A stretch of DNA of 64,000 nt from UBA2020 sp964551435 (GTDB taxonomy: Bacteria > Pseudomonadota > Alphaproteobacteria > Micavibrionales > UBA2020), in the NCBI GenBank assembly GCA_964551435.1, contig CAZKBS010000001.1:124001-188000 (forward strand). Direction: 5' to 3'. The notes below the pieces were generated by a model that saw only the letters and a list, made by a program, of their open reading frames with translations, was not told the DNA's origin and did no database searches. Shown piece by piece: positions 34,160-42,831 of this stretch (position 1 is the stretch's first letter; every line of letters starts with the position of its first letter). Position numbers and translations under genes: made by a program.

Positions 34160-35152
34160 TTACGATTTTGGACCCGCAATATTCTTGCGTGCAGGCGCCG
34201 CTGTGGCGGCAAGCGGTGTTTCGCGTGCGCCCGCGCCCTGTTTTTGCGCGCCGGCGTCTGTGCGGGCGGCGGCATTGAAGCCGTCATTCGCCGCCGGCAT
34301 CGTGCCCGCGGCGGGCGGCGCACTCTCCGGTGTCAGGTCGGCGGTGGGATTCTCCGCGGTCTGCTGGACTTCCGCCGCTGCCAGCGCCGCCGCCTTTGCG
34401 CGTTTTTTCTCGCGCATATGCCGGATACCTGTGATGCCGAAATAAAGCCCGCTGATACCCGACACCAGATAGCTGGTCGCCGTGACCGCCGCGACCGTGA
34501 TAAGACCACCCAGCGCCACGACCGGCAAAACCAGAATTTGCGTCGCCAGCGCCGCCGCCCCCAGCACCAGCGAAATCGCCGCGCCGCCGACGGCAATGCC
34601 GCCCAGCACATTGTCTTGCTGGCCTGCGGTCAGCCTTTTGGTCATCTTCCACGCGCGGCTGTTCAGAAACCCTTTAACGACAGGAGTTTCCAGCACCTTG
34701 CGCACGGCGGGTTTTTCACACTGACGTTGCCACCAATTGGGCCCTTTGCTCTCCGGCTTCGGCGGCAGCGGTTTGCCCGTGACATTCGAATAAATTTTGC
34801 GCAGACGATACCATGACCGCGCACCGCCCGCGACAATCCCGTAGGCGCCGATACCCACCACCGCACCGCAGGCCGCAATGCCCGCCGCCGCCAGCATAAA
34901 GGGCGCGGCAACGACATAGGAAACAGTCAGTACGCTCGCGATCACAATCGCGCTCGCCCCGCCCTTGACGGCCAGCGCATGCACCCAGAATTCGTGTTCG
35001 TGCATCAATTCCTTGGCGAAGGATTTGGTCATGCGCCAGCGGCGGCCAAAGCCGCTGCCCGCAGGCGCGTTATCCGCAGACACAGGCGCGCCCGCACCCG
35101 CCGATAAGGCGGGGTCTACAGCGGCGTTTTTCTGTTCGGTTTGCATGGACAT
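34160..35152 (-). CDS. Glycine-zipper membrane protein with RK-GPK tail
   Basis: 330 residues, not recognised. Membrane segments lie at about 60-105 (AIVIASVLTVSYVVAAPFML, AAAGIAACGAVVGIGAYGIV) and about 180-240 (GGIAVGGAAISLVLGAAALA, VLPVVALGGLITVAAVTATS). A basic loop between them carries NWWQRQCEKPAVRK. The C-terminal 90 residues are disordered, contain PAANDGFNAAARTD, and end PARKNIAGPKS. It is the first gene of a minus-strand pair with 33277 and shares a 360-nt divergent upstream region with the gene at 35513. Confidence 0.7.
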   Translation of the reverse strand: MSMQTEQKNAAVDPALSAGAGAPVSADNAPAGSGFGRRWRMTKSFAKELMHEHEFWVHALAVKGGASAIVIASVLTVSYVVAAPFMLAAAGIAACGAVVGIGAYGIVAGGARSWYRLRKIYSNVTGKPLPPKPESKGPNWWQRQCEKPAVRKVLETPVVKGFLNSRAWKMTKRLTAGQQDNVLGGIAVGGAAISLVLGAAALATQILVLPVVALGGLITVAAVTATSYLVSGISGLYFGITGIRHMREKKRAKAAALAAAEVQQTAENPTADLTPESAPPAAGTMPAANDGFNAAARTDAGAQKQGAGARETPLAATAAPARKNIAGPKS

Positions 35153-35512
35153 GCAGGAATTATAAAACTTTATAAACGGACGATAGCCGCCGAAGTCCGA
35201 AAACGGGTATCGACAGCCCCCTTAAAAGGGCAGGGCATGATTCAACATATTCACGGCAATGGCAAGAATCGTTTTGCCCGTTTTGGCGCGATTTTGTTCA
35301 AAAACACCTAAAATCCGGCGTAAAAAATCCTGCCGGACGCGGGAATTAAGCCATTGAAAAATAATAGCAAAACTAACAATTTTAAAAGCCGTCCAAAAAC
35401 CCTGCGGTCTTCACCAATCGTTAACTTTATTTGCATAAAGTCTATGTATACACGAAACGCCGCAGCATCCGAAAAAGCGGCGATATCGTAGAAAAACCGG
35501 GAGGATACAACA
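35153..35512. promoter_or_regulatory. 360-nt divergent intergenic region
   Basis: No gene is visible. It separates two divergently transcribed genes and must hold both promoters. The right half (about 35330-35460) is AT-rich. A GGGAGGA ribosome site for the rightward gene sits at 35500-35506. I see no convincing -35/-10 pair or long repeat. Confidence 0.4.
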
Positions 35513-35911
35513 ATGAGCGACATCAAAGGATATATCTACGTCGGCAAAGGTCACGACGATGCGGCCCACAACGGCCTCGGCGCGGATGTGGCGCGTTTCG
35601 TTATCGTGCATAAAGGCCGCGAGGCGGAGGCCGAGAGCCTTGCCAATGCCTTCAAGAGCGCGAAAGATCACCTGCGTGTGCGCACGGGCGTTGTGCAATG
35701 GCGCGCCGAACAGGTCGACGAGCAAATCGAGAAATTGAAATCACGGCCGGAGCTGGCCGACACACTGGGCCAACTGATGCGCGCCAAAGCGGATCTGAGC
35801 GGCGTCAGCGCGGCAGCCAGCAGCGAGTTCGGCAAAAAAGCTGTCAAGACGGTCAAGCCGGTACCGGCCACGCCGCAGCACCGCGCGCGTCCCGCAGGCC
35901 TTCACGCATAA
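35513..35911 (+). CDS. Hypothetical soluble protein
   Basis: 132 residues, family not recognised. It opens MSDIKGYIYVGKGHDDAAHN, followed by a beta-rich segment (ARFVIVHKGREAEAESLANA) and a helical part (EQVDEQIEKLKSRPELADTL). The last 30 residues are basic and Pro-rich (TPQHRARPAGLHA). A strong GGGAGGA ribosome site precedes the ATG. A terminator lies 140 nt downstream. No motif points to a function. Confidence 0.6.
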   Translation: MSDIKGYIYVGKGHDDAAHNGLGADVARFVIVHKGREAEAESLANAFKSAKDHLRVRTGVVQWRAEQVDEQIEKLKSRPELADTLGQLMRAKADLSGVSAAASSEFGKKAVKTVKPVPATPQHRARPAGLHA

Positions 35912-36051
35912 CGCGCGGCGGTTTGCAGCACGCTTCGGCAAAGGCTGAAGCGCGGCGCACAAGATGACTTTACTTTCGGACTAATGGGGTCTCGTCCGCC
36001 GGGACGTAAATAACGGGTTTCGTGTCCTCCCGGACATGATGGGGAAAACTG

Positions 36052-36083
36052 AAGGGCCGTCCGCATGTGACGGCCCTTTTTTT
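36052..36083 (+). terminator. Rho-independent terminator
   Basis: AAGGGCCGTC (36052-36061) and GACGGCCCTT (36069-36078) form a 10-bp stem around a 7-nt loop, followed by TTTTT. It ends the transcript of the gene at 35513. Confidence 0.9.
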
Positions 36084-36107
36084 ATACGCGGACGGGCGTC
36101 TTCAGCT

Positions 36108-37163
36108 TCAGCGCCCCTCTGCCGCCGCGCGGCGTGCGCGCCACATCGAAAACCCGCCTGCCAGCATGGCCAGCCCCGCAATACCCAAAAGCCCCGGCCA
36201 CAGGGCGTTCATTACCGGCCCGCGGTCTATTATCGCCTTGTCCGCCGGTGCGGCGGGGTCGTAGAGAACCGTGACCGGCTCGCCTTCCCGCAACAGTGGG
36301 TGGCTGCTGCCCTGACGTTCGGTGAAGGCATGGTCTTCGCTGCGCGCATCGCTGAAGGATACCCGCGCGCGGTATGTCACCGTATCGCTGCCGCGCGACG
36401 TTTCAAAACCGACAATCACCCCCTGCGCACGCTGGCCTATCATCGACAGCCGATAGACGTCGCCGCCCAGATACCACGCCCCCCACAGCGCGCCGAGACC
36501 GAGCAGAAACAGCAGCGGCATCGCCGCGCGCTGCGCCTGTTCGGTTTCGGCGGCAAGGCGGCGGCCGTCGGGACTTTGCAAATAATCCTCGGCGGTGGTC
36601 AGATTCATTTTATTGAATTTTTCTTCGCGGCGACGCTGCATTTCGGCGCGAAAGGCGCTTTTGGTTTTGCGCGCATCCTTGGGCAGCAGGATTTTGTGAA
36701 ACCGCCGCAGCCCCGCAAGAACAAACACCGCCAGCACCATCCAGCTCATCGGCGTGAAGGGATGGGCGAAAAGCCCCATACCCAAAAGCACAAGGCCGGG
36801 GATGAGAAAAATAAAACCAATAAGAAAAATGCCGCGCAAATCGCTGCGGATGGATTTGGGATCGTCGGGGAAAACATAGAGCGTCACCTCGCGCCCCGTT
36901 TCCTTGCCCTTGATGATGCTGGAGCCGGTATCGGATACCGTTTCATAAGTTTCCCCCGTCGGCATCATATAGCGGTAAACCGCATAGAACATCCGCCCGC
37001 TATGGCGCACCCCAGTAATAATCGCGGGCACGCGCAGCGCCCGCAGATAGGTATGCAGGCCGAAAAGCACAATCGCCCCGCCCAAAAGCGACAGCACAAG
37101 CCCCGCCGACAAATATACCGCCTGATGAAAAGCCGTCATGGCGTCAAAAGTCATTTCGAACAT
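36108..37163 (-). CDS. DUF3592-type membrane protein, two copies of the domain
   Basis: I start at ATG 37163 (351 aa), since AGGAG lies 5 nt upstream; an in-frame start at 37202 has none. Two extracytoplasmic beta-rich domains of DUF3592 type can be seen: RVPAIITGVRHSGRMFYAVY with YVFPDDPKSIRSDLRG, and GVIVGFETSRGSDTVTYRAR with VTVLYDPAAPADKAIID. Each is followed by hydrophobic membrane segments (for example FLIGFIFLIPGLVLLGMGLF and LWPGLLGIAGLAMLAGGFSM). The family's function is unknown. It is divergent from the HIT gene. Confidence 0.8.
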   Translation of the reverse strand: MFEMTFDAMTAFHQAVYLSAGLVLSLLGGAIVLFGLHTYLRALRVPAIITGVRHSGRMFYAVYRYMMPTGETYETVSDTGSSIIKGKETGREVTLYVFPDDPKSIRSDLRGIFLIGFIFLIPGLVLLGMGLFAHPFTPMSWMVLAVFVLAGLRRFHKILLPKDARKTKSAFRAEMQRRREEKFNKMNLTTAEDYLQSPDGRRLAAETEQAQRAAMPLLFLLGLGALWGAWYLGGDVYRLSMIGQRAQGVIVGFETSRGSDTVTYRARVSFSDARSEDHAFTERQGSSHPLLREGEPVTVLYDPAAPADKAIIDRGPVMNALWPGLLGIAGLAMLAGGFSMWRARRAAAEGR

Positions 37164-37290
37164 TTTTGCTCCTGCCTTGCCGCGCACGGCTGCGCTGGCC
37201 ATCGGGGGCGCGCGGTGTTAGACTGCACATGAAAAAAACAGACGTATCTATAGCCCCAGAATACAAAACACCCGAGGGAAAGGACAAGCC

Positions 37291-37668
37291 ATGACCGCCA
37301 CAGCGAAACCTTACGACCCCAATAATATCTTCGCCCGTATTCTGCGCGGCGAAATTCCGTGCAACAAGGTTTTCGAAAGCGAACATGTGCTGGCTTTCCG
37401 CGATATCCATCCGCAGGCGCCGGTGCATGTGCTGGTGATCCCCAAAGGGGCCTATGTCGATATGGATGATTTCACCGCCCGCGCCAGCGCCGATGAAATC
37501 GCCGCCCTGATGCGCGCCACGGGGGAGATTGCCCGCGCCGAGGGAATCGCCCAAAGCGGATACCGCGTTTTGTCGAATTGCGGCGCGAATGGCGGACAGG
37601 AAGTTCCGCATCTGCACCTGCACCTCGTCGGCGGGCGCACGTTGGGCCGCATGCTGCAAAGCCCCTGA
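37291..37668 (+). CDS. HIT-family nucleotide hydrolase
   Basis: Histidine-triad proteins hydrolyse purine phosphoramidates such as AMP-lysine. The 125-residue product has the triad in VPHLHLHLVGG (His107, 109, 111), the N-terminal NIFARILRGEIPCNKVFES and the middle HVLVIPKGAYVDMDD strand, all typical of the HinT branch. Length is normal. A GGAAAGGA ribosome region lies before the ATG. Confidence 0.93.
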   Translation: MTATAKPYDPNNIFARILRGEIPCNKVFESEHVLAFRDIHPQAPVHVLVIPKGAYVDMDDFTARASADEIAALMRATGEIARAEGIAQSGYRVLSNCGANGGQEVPHLHLHLVGGRTLGRMLQSP

Positions 37669-37779
37669 ACGGCCGGAACGCCGGCAGATGACATAATGTT
37701 TATCTAAACGCCTGTTTTTATAATCATTTTAAAATGCCGCGCCGCAAAATAAGAAAATATCCAAACATCGTATAGAACC

Positions 37780-37807
37780 TTGTCAAAAGTTGCCCCTCTG
37801 CTAGACT
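37780..37807 (+). promoter_or_regulatory. Probable sigma-70-type promoter for the metallopeptidase gene
   Basis: TTGTCA (37780-37785) and TAGACT (37802-37807) are separated by 16 nt, about 50 nt upstream of the ATG at 37858. The match is moderate and found by eye. Confidence 0.4.
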
Positions 37808-37857
37808 AACCGCGGTTTTCCTGCAACAACAGCCAGCCCGCGGGCGGGCGAGGACGC

Positions 37858-39408
37858 ATGGCAGACAAACGCCGATTGCAAAAGTCATTCACGCGTGCCG
37901 CGACAAAAACGCGCCGCACGCTGGGCGGTGTTTTTCTGGGCGCCGCGCTTCTGAGCGGATGCAGCAGTACGCCTGCGCGCATGGAAGGTGATATTGAAAG
38001 CGCCATCCTCGGCCACAAGCCAGTTGCGGCGACCGCGCTTCAGCAAAACCTCGAAGGCCGCAGCCTGACGGCCGATACCGAAGCGATTTTCAAACGCAAC
38101 GTCAAAACCCCCGTCAACGAAAACCTGCCTGAAGACAAGCGCATCCGCGCTTATATCGATCAGCTGTGTTTCGTGCCGCAAAGTCCGCCCAAGCCTGAAC
38201 AGGAAGCCGTGCGCGAAGCGCTGCAGGAACTGGCGAAGCTGCCGCTGACAGGCAGACCGCTTGTGGAACTGGCGATGCGCGAAAACTTGAAATTCTGCAA
38301 TATTCAGACCATGCCGCTCGGCACCGGCGCGCAATATGTGCCGTCGCTGGGTGCCGTACTGGCGCCGCCCGAGGGGGAAAAACTGCAACTGCGTCAGACC
38401 ATCGCGCATGAAATCCTGCACGGCGCACAGGACAAGCACGGGCTTCTGAATTATCAATACACATGGGATATTGAAAGCCGCCTGGCGCGCAATCTGTCGA
38501 TTGAAGCGGCGGCGCTGTCGATGGAAATCCTGATCGCCTTCGAAGCCAAGCAGTTGGGCAATCCCGCACATTGGGATTACATGCAAAAAAGATACGGCCC
38601 GCAAAGCGCCTATGGCGATCCTGCGGTTTACAAAAGCGCCGATGAAACCTGGGCCAAAGCCAAAGCGGAGGGCAAGGACGATGCCGCCGCGCTGCGCGCT
38701 GTGGGCGGCGTTATCTGGAATAAAATGTTCGATAACCGCGCATGGCTGGATTTCTATCTGAATTTCGAGCTGCAAACATATTTGCGCGACATCACCAGCG
38801 GCGCGCTGGATAACCAGACCGAAATTCACGGCAAAGCCTATGCGCAGGCCCTGATCGACAAAGCCGGCAAAATCGGCAACAGCGAGAGTTTCACCGAAGG
38901 CGCGCGCGTGCCCGCCCTCGACAAACTGCTGGAGGGCAATACGGCGATGCGTCAGGCCTATGCCGCGGCGGATCTGGAACGCCACCGCCGATCTCTCGGC
39001 GCGGATCATCCGAAAACGCAGGCGCTGAAACGCGCGGCAGAGGCGGATAACAACCCCTACATCACCCTCGACCTTGCCAAGATTGTCGAGAAAAGCCGCG
39101 CCCATACCTTTGCCGATGAAAACGGCAAACGCAAATTTTCTTTCCTGCACGAATACATGGATACGGCCGTTGGCCGTCCGCGCGTGCAAACGGCCGCGCC
39201 CGCCCCGTCGATGCTACCCGCGGCGCACCCGCCTACCCCGCCCGAGGTTAAAGGCACCGAAATCGCTGCACCCGGCAAGCCCGCCGCAGGGTCTGAACAA
39301 ACCGAGCCTGAAAAGCCTCAGGACAACCCCGATGTCCCGCGCCCTGTTCCCCCGCGTGATACCTTGGCGCACATTAAACCCAGCCCCGCCATCGGGCGCG
39401 CGGCCTGA
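37858..39408 (+). CDS. Lipoprotein zinc-metallopeptidase-like protein (DUF6782-like)
   Basis: 516 residues with a lipoprotein signal (LGAALLSGCSS, lipid Cys35), so it sits in the cell envelope. The zinc motif HEILH is at about 184-188 (TIAHEILHGAQDKHG), and a later helix SIEAAALSMEILIAFEAKQL supplies a Glu that could be the third ligand. The pattern matches the DUF6782 putative metallopeptidases as I recall them. The C-terminal 90 residues are Pro/Ala-rich and disordered. A second protein of this kind is at 52131-53738. The substrate is unknown. Confidence 0.72.
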   Translation: MADKRRLQKSFTRAATKTRRTLGGVFLGAALLSGCSSTPARMEGDIESAILGHKPVAATALQQNLEGRSLTADTEAIFKRNVKTPVNENLPEDKRIRAYIDQLCFVPQSPPKPEQEAVREALQELAKLPLTGRPLVELAMRENLKFCNIQTMPLGTGAQYVPSLGAVLAPPEGEKLQLRQTIAHEILHGAQDKHGLLNYQYTWDIESRLARNLSIEAAALSMEILIAFEAKQLGNPAHWDYMQKRYGPQSAYGDPAVYKSADETWAKAKAEGKDDAAALRAVGGVIWNKMFDNRAWLDFYLNFELQTYLRDITSGALDNQTEIHGKAYAQALIDKAGKIGNSESFTEGARVPALDKLLEGNTAMRQAYAAADLERHRRSLGADHPKTQALKRAAEADNNPYITLDLAKIVEKSRAHTFADENGKRKFSFLHEYMDTAVGRPRVQTAAPAPSMLPAAHPPTPPEVKGTEIAAPGKPAAGSEQTEPEKPQDNPDVPRPVPPRDTLAHIKPSPAIGRAA

Positions 39409-39525
39409 TACTCTTTCGTTAAAAACAGCCTAAAAACAACGGCTTTTCCTTGGCGCCGTCGCATCTGAACGCTGTTAAAAAAATAGTCAAAATCATAGCT
39501 TTACATATTTTTAAGCCCTGCCGCC

Positions 39526-39531
39526 TATAAT
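39526..39531 (+). promoter_or_regulatory. TATAAT -10 box before an ankyrin gene
   Basis: A perfect TATAAT stands 88 nt before the ankyrin ATG at 39619, in an AT-rich stretch. TTTACA lies upstream (39500-39505), but the spacing of 20 nt is long, so confidence is limited. Confidence 0.35.
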
Positions 39532-39618
39532 AGGGGAAAAGGAAACGCGGCGAATCCTGCCTGCGGCCCCCGAGGCCCCACAAGGACACACGCCGCCCGA
39601 AAAAGGGTGTGTAGAGAT

Positions 39619-40371
39619 ATGGTTGCTATCGTCGCGGCCTTCGGGCCAGAGGATCTGGACAAGCAGCAAGACAGACTGAACGCCGCCCTGCTGGAGGCCG
39701 CCGCCACCGATGACATCCCCGCCTTTCGCCGCGCCTTTGCCGAGGGGGCGCATATCAACGCCCGCGGCGAGATAAACGAAACCGCCCTCATCCGCGCCGC
39801 ACGCGAAGGCCGGTTGATCATGACCGAAATTTTGCTGGGCGCGGGCGCCAGTCTGGATTTGCAGGACCGCGACGGACGCACGGCATTGTCGCATGCAACG
39901 CAGGGCGGATTTACCGAGATTGTATCCATGCTGGTGCGCAGCGGCGCAGACATCACACTGGATGATAAAAACGGCGACAAGCCGCTGGATATCGCGCTGC
40001 GCAGTGGCAATCCCGCGATGGTCGCCTTGTTCGAACAACCGCTGAAAGATTTGCTGGCGCGTATTCCATCCGCCGATTCAGGGCCGCGGCTGCAACACCG
40101 CCGCGCCCCCGCCTGCCCGCCCGATCCGCACGGCGATACGATGCTGACCTGGGCCGCACGCGAAGGTCAGGAAAACGTGGTGCGCGCCATGGTGCAATCG
40201 GGCGCCGATGTTTTTGTGCGCAACCGCGCCGGCCGCACGCCACGCGAAGTCGCGGAAGCCGCCGGTCACCGGCTGGTGGCCTGCATGCTGGAAGACGCCG
40301 AAGCGCGGCAGATGTCCGCGCACGGGGCGCAGGCGGAAATACCCGCCGATATACCGGCGCGGCCTGTTTAA
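39619..40371 (+). CDS. Ankyrin-repeat protein
   Basis: I prefer ATG 39619 (250 aa); an in-frame GTG at 39607 would add four residues but has AAGG directly against it. About five ankyrin units are visible: AFAEGAHINARGEINETALI, LLGAGASLDLQDRDGRTALS, LVRSGADITLDDKNGDKPLD, then after a Pro/Arg-rich insert DPHGDTMLTWAAREGQENVV and MVQSGADVFVRNRAGRTPRE. There is no signal peptide. The end is Ala/Pro-rich (ADIPARPV). A terminator follows. Confidence 0.85.
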   Translation: MVAIVAAFGPEDLDKQQDRLNAALLEAAATDDIPAFRRAFAEGAHINARGEINETALIRAAREGRLIMTEILLGAGASLDLQDRDGRTALSHATQGGFTEIVSMLVRSGADITLDDKNGDKPLDIALRSGNPAMVALFEQPLKDLLARIPSADSGPRLQHRRAPACPPDPHGDTMLTWAAREGQENVVRAMVQSGADVFVRNRAGRTPREVAEAAGHRLVACMLEDAEARQMSAHGAQAEIPADIPARPV

Positions 40372-40396
40372 ATATTTGATGTCTGCATCACAGTAA

Positions 40397-40432
40397 CGCC
40401 GCCCGCCGCACAAGGCGGGCGGTGTTTTTTTT
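40397..40432 (+). terminator. Rho-independent terminator
   Basis: CGCCGCCCGCC (40397-40407) pairs with GGCGGGCGGTG (40414-40424), loop GCACAA, followed by a run of eight T. The T-run touches the stop codon of the convergent HAD gene. Confidence 0.9.
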
Positions 40433-41195
40433 AAGGACGCGGGCCGCCGGATTTGCGCTGCGGCGCGGCGGGTTTCGCATCGTTCGCAGGCGCGCGTCCG
40501 AAACGCGTCACAACGTCATCGACCGCCGCCGTAATACTGGGGGCGGCACGGGCGCCTTCGGGCAGGGTCTGCCCCGCCATTTCGCGGCCATGCCAGTTGA
40601 GCGCCGCCACATGAATGGCTTCCATGCCGTTTTTGCGCGCGGGGATAATGTCTGATTTCAGACTGTCGCCGATCATCACGGCGTCTTCACCCTTCAGGCC
40701 CGTTTTGGCCAGCGCGGCCGCATAGACGCCCGCGTTTTTATCCTCGACCACAAAAACGTCGCGGAAAAGATGGCGGAACGGCAGCGCGGCAACGCGCGCG
40801 TTTTGCACATCCGGATCGCCCACGGTAATCAGATAGGCATCAAGGCCCGCGGCAACGACTTTGGCCAGCGCTTCGGGTGCGCCGGGTTTGATTTTCGCTT
40901 CGGTCGCATAGACGTTATAGGCCATATCGCGCGCATGTTTAATCTCGCCGGCATCGGCATCGGGCACGTATTCCTTGAGCACGTCTTCGTAAGCCTGCGG
41001 CAGAAGTTCCTTGCCGTAGCCGAAGCGGTCGAAAATTTCGATCTGGCGGGCACGCAGGCGCTCGACGATATCCTGCGGATTGTCATGCACGCCGCAGCTG
41101 AGCATGAAATCGGCGAAACGGTTTTCGGCATCAATATAGATTTGCTGGGTTTCGATCAGCGTATTATCCATGTCGAAAAAAACGGCTTTGACCAC
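40431..41195 (-). CDS. HAD-superfamily phosphatase with PAND linker and GGPRP tail
   Basis: 254 residues. Motif I is FFDMDNTLIETQQIY (Asp8, Asp10), motif II is LITVGD, and motif III/IV is AVMIGDSLKSDIIPARKNGM. A helical cap lies between, giving a subfamily-I HAD enzyme similar to N-acylneuraminate or pyrimidine 5'-nucleotide phosphatases. The enzyme should end near residue 225. The last 20 residues are an add-on, APANDAKPAAPQRKSGGPRP, almost the same arrangement as the ends of the ankyrin protein at 42832 and the Clp-like protein. The substrate is unknown. Confidence 0.85.
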   Translation of the reverse strand: MVKAVFFDMDNTLIETQQIYIDAENRFADFMLSCGVHDNPQDIVERLRARQIEIFDRFGYGKELLPQAYEDVLKEYVPDADAGEIKHARDMAYNVYATEAKIKPGAPEALAKVVAAGLDAYLITVGDPDVQNARVAALPFRHLFRDVFVVEDKNAGVYAAALAKTGLKGEDAVMIGDSLKSDIIPARKNGMEAIHVAALNWHGREMAGQTLPEGARAAPSITAAVDDVVTRFGRAPANDAKPAAPQRKSGGPRP

Positions 41196-41389
41196 GCGCG
41201 GTGTCTCCTGCTTGTCGTTGTTCTTGCCTTGATGTCGTATGCCGCGAGTCTATCGGTTTTTGCGCGTCATGCAAGGGGGACTAACGCCGTCCAGATTAAG
41301 CAATTTCAGGTGTTTATTTTTGCTGCATTGCCATATTGTTGCAAGCCGCGCCCAATCCCGCTACTCTGGCGGCGAAAGGATGCACGGAT

Positions 41390-42013
41390 ATGAGCTGGAT
41401 GAGACACCGCTTCGCCGCACGTGGCAAACCGACGCCGCCGCCAGAGCGTGAAAACGGCATCGTCATGGCCATTTCAAATGGCGACCGTCACTGGCTTGGC
41501 AGCCTGCTGCAAAGCGGGGCCGACGTGAATGCGCCGCATCGCGGCACGCTGCCGCTGCATTTCGCCGCGCGGCGCGGGGAATTCGATATTGTGGATATGC
41601 TGATTGCCCGCGGCGCCGACATCGACGCGCGGAACGAACGGGGGCGCACCGCGCTTATGGATGCCGCGCTGAAAAAAGACGCCGCGATGCTGTCAGGACT
41701 GCTGGCGCGCGGCGCGGATGTGCATCAAAAAGATTATAATGGCCGGACCGCGTTGCATCATGCGGCGCAGATCGGCGCCTTTGATATCGCCGCCGCGCTG
41801 GTTATCGCAGGTGCGGATGCGGATGCGGAAGACTACAGCCGCCAGACACCCCGCGCGCTGATAAAGGCCGCCGGGCGCCACGCCGAAACAACGCTGGAAA
41901 ATGCCGAAAAACAGCATGAACAAATGGTATCGCAGAAAACGGCAGAACTGGGACGCAGCCTCTGTGTCATGAAACCCGCCGCTGTACGTTCACGCATTTC
42001 ACCACGCAGATAG
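41390..42013 (+). CDS. Ankyrin-repeat protein
   Basis: I start at ATG 41390 (207 aa) with AAAGGA 9 nt upstream; an upstream in-frame TTG is unlikely. About four ankyrin units: LLQSGADVNAPHRGTLPLHF, LIARGADIDARNERGRTALM, LLARGADVHQKDYNGRTALH, and LVIAGADADAEDYSRQTPRA, then a charged helix. The end reads LCVMKPAAVRSRISPRR. The VMKPAAV segment is shared with the ankyrin protein at 18981-19604. No signal peptide. Confidence 0.87.
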   Translation: MSWMRHRFAARGKPTPPPERENGIVMAISNGDRHWLGSLLQSGADVNAPHRGTLPLHFAARRGEFDIVDMLIARGADIDARNERGRTALMDAALKKDAAMLSGLLARGADVHQKDYNGRTALHHAAQIGAFDIAAALVIAGADADAEDYSRQTPRALIKAAGRHAETTLENAEKQHEQMVSQKTAELGRSLCVMKPAAVRSRISPRR

Positions 42014-42029
42014 CGCGGCCATCACGCAT

Positions 42030-42052
42030 AAAAATCCGGCAAACGCCGGGTG
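42030..42052 (-). terminator. Hairpin terminator for the gene at 42057
   Basis: ATCCGGC, loop AAAC, GCCGGGT (42034-42051) with an A-run on the left that reads as U on the minus-strand transcript. It lies 5 nt past the stop. Confidence 0.6.
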
Positions 42053-42056
42053 GATA

Positions 42057-42554
42057 TCAGGAAGCGGAGCGCGCAGCCGCGCGGTCATTTGCATTGGCCG
42101 CTTTGGCGCGCGTTTGCTGTTTACGCGTCTGCCATGCCGCGAAGGTCATGAGCGCGTGTTCTTCGCCAAAGCGCAGGGCCTGCATTTCAAGCCACACGCG
42201 CAGATAGGGATTGGTCGGCGCCGGATCGATTTTATAAATCGGATACACGCCGCCGAGATTGATCTCTGCCAGAAACGGCAGCTGTTCTTCGATGCAGGTT
42301 TTGACGGTTTCGACATTCGCGCGGGTTTGCGCGGCGTCGGCTTCGCTGCCCATCACAAAAGCAACAAGGCGGTGCAGCGCGGCGGAGCCTTCCTGCGCGA
42401 GCATCAAGCCCGTGGTCAGCGAAATGATATCGTTGAGATGAAAAAATTTCTGTGCGGCATCGTCGCTGCTGCTTTGCAGCATGTCGTGGTCGTTTTGCAG
42501 CGCGGCGGCAGCATCGGCCGCTTCATAAGTATCATAGGTCATGATAGCACCCAT
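42057..42554 (-). CDS. Helical hypothetical protein
   Basis: 165 residues, not recognised. It is mostly helical: SSDDAAQKFFHLNDIISLTT, GSAALHRLVAFVMGSEADAA, VETVKTCIEEQLPFLAEINL, and NPYLRVWLEMQALRFGEEHA. The end is Ala/Asn/Arg-rich (KAANANDRAAARSAS), with a NAND element similar to the PAND linkers nearby. Either ATG 42554 or ATG 42542 could be the start; neither has a clear ribosome site. Confidence 0.6.
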   Translation of the reverse strand: MGAIMTYDTYEAADAAAALQNDHDMLQSSSDDAAQKFFHLNDIISLTTGLMLAQEGSAALHRLVAFVMGSEADAAQTRANVETVKTCIEEQLPFLAEINLGGVYPIYKIDPAPTNPYLRVWLEMQALRFGEEHALMTFAAWQTRKQQTRAKAANANDRAAARSAS

Positions 42555-42831
42555 TCACTTGGCCACCGTGGCGGCCTGTTACGGCGACAGGGATGTGACG
42601 CCGTTCAGATCTTTCAGGTGCATGATTTAAAACATTTTTTGCACAAAGCGTCGAGCAAAATTGCCTGAAAGAGTGGGTTGATATTGCCGTCCGTTTTTCC
42701 TTATGTCAATTAAATTGTCGCAGCGCGCAAAAAACAAAAGATTTATCAAATGCTTCGCCCGCAGCGCCTGTGCGCCGCCGGGTAACGGGATATCGGAAAC
42801 CGGAAAATAAAACTGCCGCCTGAGTCGAAAA

